Of a DNA stretch of 64,000 bases, positions 29,095 to 38,055 are shown one piece after another. Under the pieces are notes generated by a model. That model ran no database searches, was not told where the DNA came from, and saw only the letters and a list, made by a program, of their open reading frames with translations. The translations under genes were made by a program, and so were the position numbers. Source of the DNA: Azoarcus sp. CIB (GTDB lineage Bacteria > Pseudomonadota > Gammaproteobacteria > Burkholderiales > Rhodocyclaceae); contig NZ_CP011072.1 in the NCBI RefSeq assembly GCF_001190925.1, positions 3,720,001 to 3,784,000 on the forward strand, given 5' to 3'. Each line of letters starts with the position of its first letter. Within the stretch, counting starts at the first letter, position 1.

Positions 29095-29762
29095 GAGCGC
29101 CCCCGCAGATAGAGTTGCAGGCGAATATCCGCCTCCACCGTCGCCGCATCGCTCGTCTCGCGCTTCAGACTCACCGACTCCAGCGCAATTTCGGGCATTT
29201 CGCGCAGCAGCGCGCCGAGCCAGACGTAGAGCGCCTCCGCGTCGGCCTGCACGGGAATCGTGAGGCTGACGAGCGTCAGCGGCGTGCCGGTCACGACGGT
29301 GCTGCGGTAGTCGGCACGCTGCACGCTGATACCATGGGCCGCGGCGTGTTCGTTTAGGCGCCGCAGGCTGTCGGGCAGCGCGCTTACCGGCGGGAAACGC
29401 TCGAAAAAATCCATCAGCCGGGTGCGTCCGTCTTCCCCCGGAGCCGGCGCGCTTGCGCTACGCTCGATCCGGCCCTGCTCCGCCGCAAGCTCGGCGACGC
29501 GGCGATCGTTGTCCGCGCGTGCGACGTATCCCCCCAGTACAGCGGCCGCCAGCAGGACGACGCCAAGCGCGCCGGGAAGACCCGCATTCATCGCGAGGCG
29601 CCCGACAGACTCCCTGGCCAGGCGGAAGGACGGCCCGCCGCTACGCGGCAGGTTCCCTTGCGGCACGGCGACCCCGGCAACCTCGCCACCGCCGGTCGCA
29701 GGCGCGATCGCTGCGAGGGGACGGGGGCACCAGCAGCGCACGAAGATACCAGCGCCGGGCAT
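29091..29762 (-). CDS. PilO-like assembly-platform protein, 223 aa
   Basis: A bitopic inner-membrane protein with a hydrophobic helix at about residues 64-80 (GALGVVLLAAAVLGGYVA), a coiled-coil stretch and a C-terminal ferredoxin-like domain typical of PilO/GspM (TLVSLTIPVQADAEALY). The N-terminal 55 residues before the helix look non-conserved; the ATG is set by a TGATG overlap with the previous gene, and an upstream ATG at 29780 is an alternative. Confidence 0.65.
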   Translation of the reverse strand: MPGAGIFVRCWCPRPLAAIAPATGGGEVAGVAVPQGNLPRSGGPSFRLARESVGRLAMNAGLPGALGVVLLAAAVLGGYVARADNDRRVAELAAEQGRIERSASAPAPGEDGRTRLMDFFERFPPVSALPDSLRRLNEHAAAHGISVQRADYRSTVVTGTPLTLVSLTIPVQADAEALYVWLGALLREMPEIALESVSLKRETSDAATVEADIRLQLYLRGRS

Positions 29763-30304
29763 CACGGGCGTCCGCTCCATTTAGCATTCACGGTAAATCG
29801 CACCGCATTCTCGGCATCGACACGCACCCATTCGTAATTCGCCAACTGCGCCTCACGTATCCCCTGCACGGCCCCGAGTCGGGCCACGAATTCGAACATT
29901 TCCGCCAGCGAGCGGGCCTGTCCCGCCACCGCGAGCGTGCCCCGCGCCTGATCGGCCTGCAGGTCCAGCCACGTCACGCCCTCACCTTGGCCCCCCGCCA
30001 CACCGCCGAGCATTGCCCCCCAGTCGGCGTTCAGGCGTGCCGCAACACCGAGGGCGGCTTTCTCTTCCTCGGCACCCACCGGGTTCCTTTCCGCCGCGGC
30101 CTCGGGCAGTGCGCGCCGAGCCGCTTCGCGCGTGCGCGCCACAGCCGCCTCGCGTGCGTCGATCTCGGCACTTGCACGGCGGAATTCCGCAAACTGAAGT
30201 GCGCAGGCAAGCAGCCCCGCCGCGAGCAGTCCCCAACCCGCGGCGCTCACGCGCCGGCGCGTTTGCAGAAAATCGAGATCGATCGGGAACGGAATCCGTC
30301 TCAT
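29762..30304 (-). CDS. PilN-like assembly-platform protein, 180 aa
   Basis: A PilN/GspL-C type bitopic membrane protein: short cytoplasmic start (MRRIPFPIDLDFLQTRRR), one helix (VSAAGWGLLAAGLLACAL), a coiled coil with Ala/Glu/Arg repeats and a small periplasmic domain. The N-terminal segment is the usual docking peptide for PilM. ATG overlaps the preceding stop by 4 bases. Confidence 0.7.
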   Translation of the reverse strand: MRRIPFPIDLDFLQTRRRVSAAGWGLLAAGLLACALQFAEFRRASAEIDAREAAVARTREAARRALPEAAAERNPVGAEEEKAALGVAARLNADWGAMLGGVAGGQGEGVTWLDLQADQARGTLAVAGQARSLAEMFEFVARLGAVQGIREAQLANYEWVRVDAENAVRFTVNAKWSGRP

Positions 30305-31029
30305 CCTTCCCACCCTTCGGCGTGCAGCGCGACCTTGCGCCATCCGGCAGGAACCCGCGGCCCCTCCCCGATGCAATACAGAACGCCGGCTTCGCCCTGA
30401 GCCCCCGAACGCAGCGCCTGCGATTCCAGGTACAAACCCAGCGACGTATCCCCGGCCGGCCCCTGCGGCTGGCTGCGCAAGGACTGCCACTGCGCGTCGC
30501 GCCAGAATCCCAGCGTGACCCGCCCGCCACGTTGCACCGCCAGCGCGCCGAACGGGTTCTCAAGTTCCGGACGCACGCGGTTATAGGCGGCGAGGAACTC
30601 GCCCGTAACGCTACCAAAGCGCAGCCGGTGCTCCCTTCCCCACGCAGCCACCGCCTCGACGTGCGCGGCAGGCACAGCGCACGCGATGACGGGAAAATCC
30701 GTGGCGCCGCGCTCGACGACGATGCGCCACTCGGGCGCCCCGACCCCGTGCACCTCCCTGAAACGGAGCGCAACGAAGGCCTCGCGCTCGGCCCCGCCGC
30801 GCAGGCCGGGCGGCCATTGGATGATCAGATAGCGCACCACCGCATCGGCGAACAGCACGTCCCAGCGCGACCCGCGCTGCACCCCGCCATCCGGTGCCGC
30901 GGCCAGCGCAGCCAGGGCGGCATCGGGCGCCCACTCGTAGGCCAAGCGTTTTTGCGTCGCGCCGTTCCCGACGCGGATCGCATCCTGCTCGATCAGCAGG
31001 CGGCGGACCTCAGCCGAGAAGCGTGACAC
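30301..31029 (-). CDS. PilM/GspL-like cytoplasmic protein, 242 aa
   Basis: No transmembrane segment is seen and the gene lies between the ATPase and the PilN-like gene, where PilM or the cytoplasmic part of GspL belongs. It is shorter than PilM (about 350 aa) and I do not see the clear actin-like ATP-binding motifs, so the function is assigned by position. The GTG start has an ideal GGAGGTGAATC before it and overlaps the ATPase gene by 20 bases. Confidence 0.55.
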   Translation of the reverse strand: MSRFSAEVRRLLIEQDAIRVGNGATQKRLAYEWAPDAALAALAAAPDGGVQRGSRWDVLFADAVVRYLIIQWPPGLRGGAEREAFVALRFREVHGVGAPEWRIVVERGATDFPVIACAVPAAHVEAVAAWGREHRLRFGSVTGEFLAAYNRVRPELENPFGALAVQRGGRVTLGFWRDAQWQSLRSQPQGPAGDTSLGLYLESQALRSGAQGEAGVLYCIGEGPRVPAGWRKVALHAEGWEG

Positions 31030-32683
31030 GATTCACCTCCTGCAGCGTGGTTTCCCCGGCGGCGGCCACCGCGAGCGCCGCGTCGCGCAGACCGCGGAAT
31101 CCGTTGCGCCGGGCCGCTTCCTTGACCGTCCGGATTGGTGCGCGGGCGACGATCAACTCGCGGATCTCGTCGTCGAGCAACAGCACTTCGGCGACCGCAC
31201 GCCGGCCGCGGTAACCCGTCCCGCGACACTGGCCGCAGCCATGACCTGCACGGAAGCGGAAACCGCTCGCATCGCCGATGCGCGAGCGCGCGATCAGCTG
31301 CGCGTCGGGCGGCACATCCTCGGTACAGTGCGGACAATTGATGCGCAGCAGGCGCTGGGCGACGATGCCGTTGAGCGCGGCGACGAGATTGAACGGATCG
31401 ATCCCCATGTGCATGAATCGCCCCATGACGTCGAAGACGTTGTTCGCGTGCACGGTGGTGAACACGAGGTGGCCGGTGAGTGCCGCCTGCACCGCGATCT
31501 CCGCCGTTTCACCGTCGCGGATCTCGCCGACCATGATCTTGTCCGGGTCATGCCGCAGGATGGACCTCAAGCCGCGCGCGAACGTCAGCCCCTTTTTCTC
31601 ATTCACCGGGATCTGCAGCACGCCGCTGAGCTGGTACTCGACCGGATCCTCGATCGTGACGATCTTGTCCAACCCCTGGTTGGTCTCCGCAAGCGTCGCG
31701 TACAGCGTGGTCGTCTTGCCCGAACCGGTCGGCCCGGTGACCAGCAGCATGCCGTAGGGTTCGCTCGCGAGGTGACGCAGCGCGCCCCGGGTCTCGTCGT
31801 CGAAACCCAGCGTCTCCAGTGTCAGCCCGCTCATTTCGCGGCTGAGGTGCTCCTTGTCGAGGATGCGCAACACGGCATCCTCGCCGTGGATGCTGGGCAT
31901 GATCGAGACGCGGAAGTCGATCTCGCGCCCGCCCGAGCGGACCTTGAAACGGCCATCCTGCGGCACCCGGCGCTCGGCGATGTCGAGTTCCGCCATCACC
32001 TTGATACGGGAAATGACCTGCTCCGCGAGCTCGTTGCCCTGCGCGCTGCCGACGCGCACCAGCACGCCGTCAAGGCGGTACTTGATCACCAGCCCGCCGG
32101 GGACCGACTCGAGGTGGATGTCGCTCGCGAGCTGCTTCAGGCCATCGTAGAGGGTCGAATTGACCAGTTTGACGACGGGGCTGGCGTCGGCGCTGATGCG
32201 CTTGAGCGACAGATCCTCGACACCGTCCCCCTCGACGCCCTCCTCGCGCGACTCGATCAGTCCGGCCGCCCGGCGGACCTCGTCCTCGTGACGCGCCAGG
32301 CAGGCCGCGAGATCGTCGTGGTCCACGAGCACCAGCGCATAGGCTTCGCCGAGACGCCCCCCCAAACCGTCGAGCAGATCGGAGTCAAAGGGATCGGCGA
32401 TCGCCACCAGCAATCCGCCGTCTTCGTCGCGCAGCGCCACGCATTCGCGGCTCAGTGCCATCTCGAACGGAATAGCGTCGAAGTCGGGCTCCAGCGCCAT
32501 CAGGCGCCCGTGCCCCATCGACGCAAGCCCTAGGGAGCGGGCCAGCCGTGCGACGCGAACAGCCGGATCCGATTCCAGCTTCGCAAGTCCGTCGACGACA
32601 CGCTCGCCGCCGGCGACTGCCGTCGCCATCTCAGCGGCGGAAAAGGGGGCGGTAGCTGGCTCCACCGACAACGATTCGCTCAT
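31010..32683 (-). CDS. GspE/PilB-like secretion ATPase, 557 aa
   Basis: Hexameric cytoplasmic motor of the system. The N-terminal N1E-like domain (residues 1-150) precedes the ATPase core: GPTGSGKTTTLY (Walker A), IMVGEIRDGETAEIA (Walker B), an Asp box (TIEDPVEYQL) and His box (TTVHANN). A tetracysteine zinc module (CPHC ... CGQC) is present, as in GspE and PilB. ATG overlaps the gspF-like stop by 4 bases. Length is typical for GspE. Confidence 0.87.
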   Translation of the reverse strand: MSESLSVEPATAPFSAAEMATAVAGGERVVDGLAKLESDPAVRVARLARSLGLASMGHGRLMALEPDFDAIPFEMALSRECVALRDEDGGLLVAIADPFDSDLLDGLGGRLGEAYALVLVDHDDLAACLARHEDEVRRAAGLIESREEGVEGDGVEDLSLKRISADASPVVKLVNSTLYDGLKQLASDIHLESVPGGLVIKYRLDGVLVRVGSAQGNELAEQVISRIKVMAELDIAERRVPQDGRFKVRSGGREIDFRVSIMPSIHGEDAVLRILDKEHLSREMSGLTLETLGFDDETRGALRHLASEPYGMLLVTGPTGSGKTTTLYATLAETNQGLDKIVTIEDPVEYQLSGVLQIPVNEKKGLTFARGLRSILRHDPDKIMVGEIRDGETAEIAVQAALTGHLVFTTVHANNVFDVMGRFMHMGIDPFNLVAALNGIVAQRLLRINCPHCTEDVPPDAQLIARSRIGDASGFRFRAGHGCGQCRGTGYRGRRAVAEVLLLDDEIRELIVARAPIRTVKEAARRNGFRGLRDAALAVAAAGETTLQEVNRVTLLG

Positions 32684-33855
32684 CGAATGCTCTCTGCAAG
32701 CATGAATATCGGAATGTACATGAGCACGACGATCAGGCCGATCGCGCAACCGATCAGCAACATCAGCAACGGGCCGAACAGGCGCGTAAACCACTCTACC
32801 TGCCGCGCTGTATCCTCCTCGTGAAATTCCGCCGCGCGGGTCAGCATTTCGCCCAGATTCCCGGCATGTTCGCCGACCTCCAGCATGCGCAGCGCAACGG
32901 GAGTCGTCAGGCCGCGCGCCGCCAACATCGACGAGAAACTGCGTCCCTCACGAATCGCCGAAATGGCAGCAGCCAGACTTGCCTGCAGCGGCGGCGAAAG
33001 CAGCCCCGACACCATCCCCAGCGCCGTCACGACCGGAATACCTCCCGAAAGCAGCATGCCCACGGTCCGGTAGAAACGTGCAAGCTGGAACACCCGCATG
33101 CGTTCGCCAACGAACGGCATCCGCCACATGTAGCGCCCGACCGTCGCCCACAACACGGGGCTGCGTACGACCATAACCCCAGCCCCCAGAATCGCCAACA
33201 CGGCCATCCCGAGCAGCGCGGCGTGCCCCTCGACGAACTGCCCCCACTCCAGCAGAAGACGGGACATCCACGGCAGGTTGGTCCCCACGTTCTGGTAAAT
33301 GTGCGAGAAACGCGGCACGACGTAACCGAGCAGGAACAGCACCACCAAGCCACCCACACCGACGAGCAACAAGGGGTAAATGGCCGCACTGATCAGCTTG
33401 TCGCGCAGGCGCTCGCCATCCTGCTGGTAAGCGATGTACCGAGCAATGGCCCGCTCCAGGTCGCTGGTGCGCTCAGCCGCACGAATCAGCGCGACATACA
33501 GGGGCGGAAAAGCCTGCGGCGCCGAATCCAGCGCACTCGACAGGCTGCGTCCTTCACGCAACGCATCACGCAGCCCCTGCATCACCGACCTGATCGCCGG
33601 CCACCGCTCCTTCTCGGCGAGAGCAGAGATTGCCTCGGCAAGGGGAATACCCGCTCGCAACAAAGCCAACAGCTGCTGGTTGAACAGGAGCAGCGGAAAT
33701 CGCCCACGACCCCGACCACGCTCCAGCGCCTTGAGCGAAAGTACGGACAAGCCCCGCGCCTCGGCCAACGCGCGTACATCCGCCTCGCACCCGGCCTCAA
33801 GCTCGGTTTCGACGACCGCCGCGTTCGCCCCGAGCGCCCTGACACGATAACGCAT
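32680..33855 (-). CDS. GspF/PilC-like inner-membrane platform protein, 391 aa
   Basis: First gene of the operon. Two homologous T2SSF domains (about residues 60-180 and 265-385) each follow the pattern LLRAGIPLAEAISAL and LLSGGIPVVTALGMV, with three membrane segments (around 160-185, 210-235 and 365-388). This is the rotor or platform contacted by the ATPase. The ATG lies after a weak purine stretch; upstream no other start fits. Confidence 0.87.
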   Translation of the reverse strand: MRYRVRALGANAAVVETELEAGCEADVRALAEARGLSVLSLKALERGRGRGRFPLLLFNQQLLALLRAGIPLAEAISALAEKERWPAIRSVMQGLRDALREGRSLSSALDSAPQAFPPLYVALIRAAERTSDLERAIARYIAYQQDGERLRDKLISAAIYPLLLVGVGGLVVLFLLGYVVPRFSHIYQNVGTNLPWMSRLLLEWGQFVEGHAALLGMAVLAILGAGVMVVRSPVLWATVGRYMWRMPFVGERMRVFQLARFYRTVGMLLSGGIPVVTALGMVSGLLSPPLQASLAAAISAIREGRSFSSMLAARGLTTPVALRMLEVGEHAGNLGEMLTRAAEFHEEDTARQVEWFTRLFGPLLMLLIGCAIGLIVVLMYIPIFMLAESIR

Positions 33856-34150
33856 GGATCACCAAAGTTCGTTAACTCACACTATCCTTAAGATGTCCGA
33901 GATCCCGGCAGGTACCGCGCTACGCACACCATGCGCCTACTTGCCACGCGAACGGCATCGAGACCGGTACCGCGCCAACATTAGCATAGAAAGCATCATC
34001 GAAATCCTACATACTCGAACGTGAGTACCGATCAAGCCTCACGATGCTGCACACTGATCGCATACGAACTCCCAACAGTTGCGAGGGCATATGAGCGGTC
34101 CGGCACATACGACCTACGACCGCTCGCGCTCGCTGAACGCGGTCAGAGTC

Positions 34151-34831
34151 ATGTCCGTTGCAAACGCGGGCAGTCGACGGGTAGCGATTGCGGCAAGTGC
34201 TGCGGTCGCATTCCTGTGCGCAGGCCCCTGCTGGGCCGACCGCCTGTACGGTTACGCGGACGAGCGCGGCGTCTTCAACTTCAGTGACGCCCCGAGCACC
34301 CCGAGACATCGCCTAATCCTGGAGATTCGCCCCGTCCACAAGGCGATTGAACGCGCGCGCAATGTGATCGCCGCAAGAAAAACCGACCGCGGCCGTGCCC
34401 CCACATCCCTGTCACCGCTTATCCGCAACGCGGCACACCGTGGGCGAATTGACCCATCGTTAATCGAGGCGATCGCCATTGTCGAAAGCGGTTTCAATGA
34501 ACGTGCCCGCTCACCAAAGGGCGCACTGGGGCTGATGCAACTGATGCCTGCAACGGCTACGCGCTTCGGCGTGAGTGACCCGCTAGACCCGGAGCAGAAT
34601 CTCCTCGGCGGCGCACGCTATCTGCGCGAACTGCTGGATCGCTTCGATTCGTTGCCGCTTGCACTCGCCGCATATAACGCTGGCGAGGCGGCTGTTCAGC
34701 GCCATGGAAACGCCATCCCCCCGTATGCCGAAACAATGCGCTACGTACCCGCGGTGCTGGGGCATTACGATCGGCTGCGGGATAGCGCGAGAATCGACAC
34801 AGCGCAATCCGCCCGCGTCGCGCACGACTAA
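34151..34831 (+). CDS. SLT-family lytic transglycosylase, 226 aa
   Basis: A periplasmic peptidoglycan lytic transglycosylase. Signal peptide: RRVAIAASAAVAFLCAGPCWA, then DRLYGYADERGVFNFSD, a DUF4124-like segment, and a C-terminal goose-lysozyme-like SLT domain. The catalytic Glu is in AIAIVESGF, followed by GALGLMQLMPATATRFG and LAAYNAGEAAV. The start at the second ATG is chosen for a normal signal peptide; an ATG at 34091 with GAGGG upstream would add 20 residues. It is divergent from the T2SS-like operon; the 295-base gap has a 10-bp direct repeat GGTACCGCGC (33911, 33966). Confidence 0.82.
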   Translation: MSVANAGSRRVAIAASAAVAFLCAGPCWADRLYGYADERGVFNFSDAPSTPRHRLILEIRPVHKAIERARNVIAARKTDRGRAPTSLSPLIRNAAHRGRIDPSLIEAIAIVESGFNERARSPKGALGLMQLMPATATRFGVSDPLDPEQNLLGGARYLRELLDRFDSLPLALAAYNAGEAAVQRHGNAIPPYAETMRYVPAVLGHYDRLRDSARIDTAQSARVAHD

Positions 34832-34888
34832 CGCTTAATCAATGGAGTATGGGCCGCGCGCGACACATCCTGCGGCGTTCTTTCGACA

Positions 34889-36112
34889 ATGGTCAAAGCG
34901 AAAATTCTCTTCTTCGCCGAAGGTGCGACGCTCGCACATGTCGCCCGGCCGTTTGTTCTGGCGTCCGGACTCGATCCACAACGATTCGACGCCGTATTCG
35001 CTCGACCGGCGGCATTCGGCTGGCTGACTGCGGGAGCCCCATTCAAGGTCCTTCCGCTTGAGTGCCAGGCAACGTCAGTCTTTTCCCGCCGGCTGGAGCA
35101 TGGCTTTCCCCTGTACGACATCGATACGCTTGCCCGCTATGTCGAGGCGGACCACACCCTGATCGATGCCGAACGGCCTGACGTCGTAGTAGGTGATTTT
35201 CGCCTGTCGCTGTCGGTCAGCGCGCGCTTGCGCGGCGTTCCCTATGCAACGATCTGCGATGCCTACTGGAGCCCCGAGCGTCCCCTGCAGACGCCCATGC
35301 CCGCTCTTGCCTTAACCCGTTTTGCCCCGCTCTCAATCGCGAACGCCATATTTCGGAGGATTTCTCCGCTTGCGCTGAAAATGCACGCGCGGCCGATGGA
35401 GGTGCTGCGGGCGCGTCACGGACTTCCACCCCTGGGCCACGACCTTCGGCGAAGTTATACGGATGCCGATCTGCGGCTGTTCGCCAACTTTCCCGAATTG
35501 TTTCCGGAAGTCCGTGAAAGTGCCACGGCAAGATTTATCGGCCCAATTGCATGGTCGCCCGACGCTGCTGCCCCTGTGTCATTCGAGGACGGCACGGACA
35601 CTCCCCTGGTTTACGTCACCATGGGCAGTTCGGGCGATCCGCGCGTGCTGCGGGATCTGATTCCCCTACTCGACGCGACCGGCGCGCGCGTACTGTTGGC
35701 CTCTGCGGGCAAATCCCTGCCGGCACAATTCACGTCCCAACGAACCCGCGTTTTCGACTACCTTCCCGGTCAACTGGTGTGCGAGCATGCGGATCTCGTG
35801 GTCTGCAACGGAGGCAGTCCGACTACCAACCAGGCCCTGACGGCAGGCGTTCCCGTGCTGGGGATCGCCCGAAATATGGACCAATTTCTGAACATGCAGG
35901 CCATCGAGCGCTTTGGCGCCGGTCTTCTCGTGCGCTCGGACCGCGCGAGCGCTGCCGTCCTGCAGCAGGCAATAACGAGACTCCTTGGAGACCCGAGCTT
36001 CGCCGCTTGCGCGCATCGCCTGCGCGAGGCCGCGGCAAGTAATCCTCGACGATCCGACCTTGCGCCTCACCTCGAACAATTGATCGCCGGGCGAATCCTG
36101 CCCACAACCTGA
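34889..36112 (+). CDS. GT-B glycosyltransferase (UGT/MGT-like), 407 aa
   Basis: Resembles glycosyltransferases of the family-1/MurG-like group that act on lipids or small molecules. The N-terminal acceptor domain starts KAKILFFAEGATLAHVARPFVLA; the C-terminal nucleotide-sugar domain has VYVTMGSSGD, DYLPGQLVCEHADLVVCNGGSPTTNQALTAGVPVLGIARNMDQ, the UGT-like signature with Asn-Gly-Gly and the donor loop. No signal peptide. It follows the transglycosylase by 57 bases and is likely part of the exopolysaccharide or glycolipid functions of this region. The acceptor cannot be named from the sequence. Confidence 0.75.
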   Translation: MVKAKILFFAEGATLAHVARPFVLASGLDPQRFDAVFARPAAFGWLTAGAPFKVLPLECQATSVFSRRLEHGFPLYDIDTLARYVEADHTLIDAERPDVVVGDFRLSLSVSARLRGVPYATICDAYWSPERPLQTPMPALALTRFAPLSIANAIFRRISPLALKMHARPMEVLRARHGLPPLGHDLRRSYTDADLRLFANFPELFPEVRESATARFIGPIAWSPDAAAPVSFEDGTDTPLVYVTMGSSGDPRVLRDLIPLLDATGARVLLASAGKSLPAQFTSQRTRVFDYLPGQLVCEHADLVVCNGGSPTTNQALTAGVPVLGIARNMDQFLNMQAIERFGAGLLVRSDRASAAVLQQAITRLLGDPSFAACAHRLREAAASNPRRSDLAPHLEQLIAGRILPTT

Positions 36113-36146
36113 ATTGCTGCAGCCAGCACCACCATTCCATCAATAA

Positions 36147-36186
36147 CAAAAACCGCGCTGCCGGGCGGTTTGCCCGACAGCGCGGT
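36147..36186 (-). terminator. Terminator after the PepA-like gene (minus strand)
   Basis: A strong stem ACCGCGCTG-CGGGC / GCCCG-CAGCGCGGT with one mismatch lies 24 bases after the stop of the minus-strand gene, followed on that strand by TTTTTG. On the plus strand no T-tract follows, so it mainly serves the minus-strand gene. Confidence 0.85.
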
Positions 36187-36209
36187 CGTGTGTGGCCGGC
36201 AGACGCCGG

Positions 36210-37934
36210 TTACTTCAGGTCAAAGCCGGTCAGCGGGTGGATCTGGAAGTTGCCACCATCGATGTAGCCATATACCTCGTAGATCTTGTCGGTCTTGTTG
36301 AGTCCCTCCACGTCGCCATTGGCGTCGAGGATGACCTTCCCGTCGGCATCCACTGCGGGTTGCACGCCCTTGTAGATAGTGATCCGGTAGAAGTCTGCGC
36401 AACCGCAATCGGCGATGTTGTCGGTGACCGGCGGATCCGCGAACGGGTTGTTACCGGATCCGGTCGGCGGGCAGTTTGCCCCGGGAATCGGCGTGTTCGG
36501 GTTCTCGCTACCCCCCTCCCCAAGATCCTCGATGTGCACCTGGAACCAGTGATAAGTCGGCACAGACTGAGTCGGGCGTTGCCCCTTCGGCTCGGGGATA
36601 ACCTCGTCGATCCCGTCGAAGATCACTCCGTCGCTCGCGGTGAAGGTGTTGTTGCTGATATTGCTGAAGGTACCCACGCCAACGAAGTCGATCTGCTTGT
36701 TCGGCGCCGGGCGCGCCTGTTCGCACCACCCCTCATCGGTACAACGGATCTCATCGATCTGTGTGCCCGCCGGAGCGTTCCGTCCGCCATGGAACGCGAA
36801 GCTCAGACCACTCGGGCTGCTGTGGTTGTTGTGTTCCCACTGGCCCTTCGGTTGCGGTGGCAAGGCCGTATTCGCACCGGCCTGCCCGCCGAATGAATAG
36901 TCATAGTAATCGGTCACGGTGCTCGACTTGGCGGCCTTGCCTCTCGGCTTCAACAGCACCGACGGCTTCAGGGAGTCGGCAGCAAAGGTTCCGTCCCATC
37001 CGCCTTCGGCTACGTTGATCCCGGAAGTATCGTTCCCGCCGCCGGTCACCCGACATGCCTGCGCCGTCGGAATGAACGCGAAGTTGTTGCTCGCATCGGT
37101 CTGAAGCAGCATCTCAGGCCCGGTCGCACCGTTGATCGCGCCAACTACTGCGGCATCGACGCCCGAATCCGTCTCAAAATTCTGCGAAGGATTGGTTTCC
37201 AGATACGGTACGTTCTGCTGGGTCGTAAAATTCAGTATCGTGCCTGGCTCAACCCCGCCCTTGAAGAATTCGGGATCTGCTTCCTGCACCATCACTGCGA
37301 TGCTTTGCGACCCCTGCCCCCTCACCGTCTGCGTACCAGCCCAGTTGTCGGTACCGAACTGGTCGAGCAAGCCTACCGAGCCATCGACTCCGAAGTTGCC
37401 GACGATCTCGACCACCACGCCGCGCAGAATCTGCCTTCCGTCGCCATAGCCGAGGCCGCTCAGCGACGCGCCCTTGCTACCCGAACCGTCAGTCAGATCG
37501 TCGTAATACAGATAAAAGAAGTTGCTCTGGGAAGTTCCGTCGAATGCGAAGGTCGCTACCGAACCGCTCGCATTGGTAGTGACCGTCTCACCCGAGCCCG
37601 CGATGTAGGTCAGTTCAAACGTCGAATTGAAGCCGGTCGGATCCGGATAGGGATCACCACCGGGATTCAACAGGCCGCTAAGGGCTCCGTGAACATAGGT
37701 CTGGACGGACTTCGTATTGGCTACACCAAGCGGAATCGCAGGAGCTCCGCCGGCAGGCGCGGTAACCAGGGCATTCCCGTTGCCCCAGTCGAAGGCACTC
37801 ACCGATTGTGGCTGATTCGATCCATTACCGTCCGGATCGAAAAGGATTAGGCTTGCGGCCCCCGCATCGCCCATCGCTACGAACAGAGGAACCAGCGCGA
37901 TCGCGCCAGAACCCAAAATCCTTTGAAGTTTCAT
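36210..37934 (-). CDS. Secreted PepA-like protein without a PEP-CTERM tail, 574 aa
   Basis: An extracellular protein with an N-terminal signal (MKLQRILGSGAIALVPLFVAM...GAA) followed by LFDPDGNGSNQ. Residues 40-320 parallel the upstream PEP-CTERM protein: AFDWGNGNAL, FYLYYDDLTDGSGSKGASLSGLGYGDG, NWAGTQTV, and TDASNNFAF. The C-terminal 250 residues are new: SFAFHGGRNAPAG, several Cys (CRVTG, RCTDEGWC, NCPPTG, DCGCADF) and no sorting tail. It may be released rather than anchored. AAGGGG precedes the ATG, but the site lies inside a small hairpin. Same family as flocculation-associated PepA from memory; function not proven. Confidence 0.65.
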   Translation of the reverse strand: MKLQRILGSGAIALVPLFVAMGDAGAASLILFDPDGNGSNQPQSVSAFDWGNGNALVTAPAGGAPAIPLGVANTKSVQTYVHGALSGLLNPGGDPYPDPTGFNSTFELTYIAGSGETVTTNASGSVATFAFDGTSQSNFFYLYYDDLTDGSGSKGASLSGLGYGDGRQILRGVVVEIVGNFGVDGSVGLLDQFGTDNWAGTQTVRGQGSQSIAVMVQEADPEFFKGGVEPGTILNFTTQQNVPYLETNPSQNFETDSGVDAAVVGAINGATGPEMLLQTDASNNFAFIPTAQACRVTGGGNDTSGINVAEGGWDGTFAADSLKPSVLLKPRGKAAKSSTVTDYYDYSFGGQAGANTALPPQPKGQWEHNNHSSPSGLSFAFHGGRNAPAGTQIDEIRCTDEGWCEQARPAPNKQIDFVGVGTFSNISNNTFTASDGVIFDGIDEVIPEPKGQRPTQSVPTYHWFQVHIEDLGEGGSENPNTPIPGANCPPTGSGNNPFADPPVTDNIADCGCADFYRITIYKGVQPAVDADGKVILDANGDVEGLNKTDKIYEVYGYIDGGNFQIHPLTGFDLK

Positions 37935-37944
37935 GACAGCATCC

Positions 37945-38004
37945 CCTTGTGAGTACAAGGGCTCGAGTGATGCTGATTGGGTACAACATCAGCGCCCTCG
38001 AGCC
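37945..38004 (-). promoter_or_regulatory. Two adjacent hairpins in the leader of the tail-less PepA-like gene
   Basis: A small stem CCTTGT / ACAAGG (37945-37960) contains the ribosome binding site of the downstream gene. Beside it a longer one pairs GGCTCGAG with CTCGAGCC, and inside GCTGAT with ATCAGC (37960-38004). They lie in the 121-base gap between the two PepA-like genes. No T-tract follows, so they are more likely translational control or processing structures than a terminator. Confidence 0.5.
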
Positions 38005-38055
38005 ACCCTGGATACGTCTTTCAGAAACACCCCGCCTGCGGAGCTCAGATCATCC

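Noticed and set aside
36152-36186. Terminator for the plus-strand glycosyltransferase gene
   Set aside because: The stem is followed by GC-rich DNA on the plus strand; the T-tract exists only on the minus strand.
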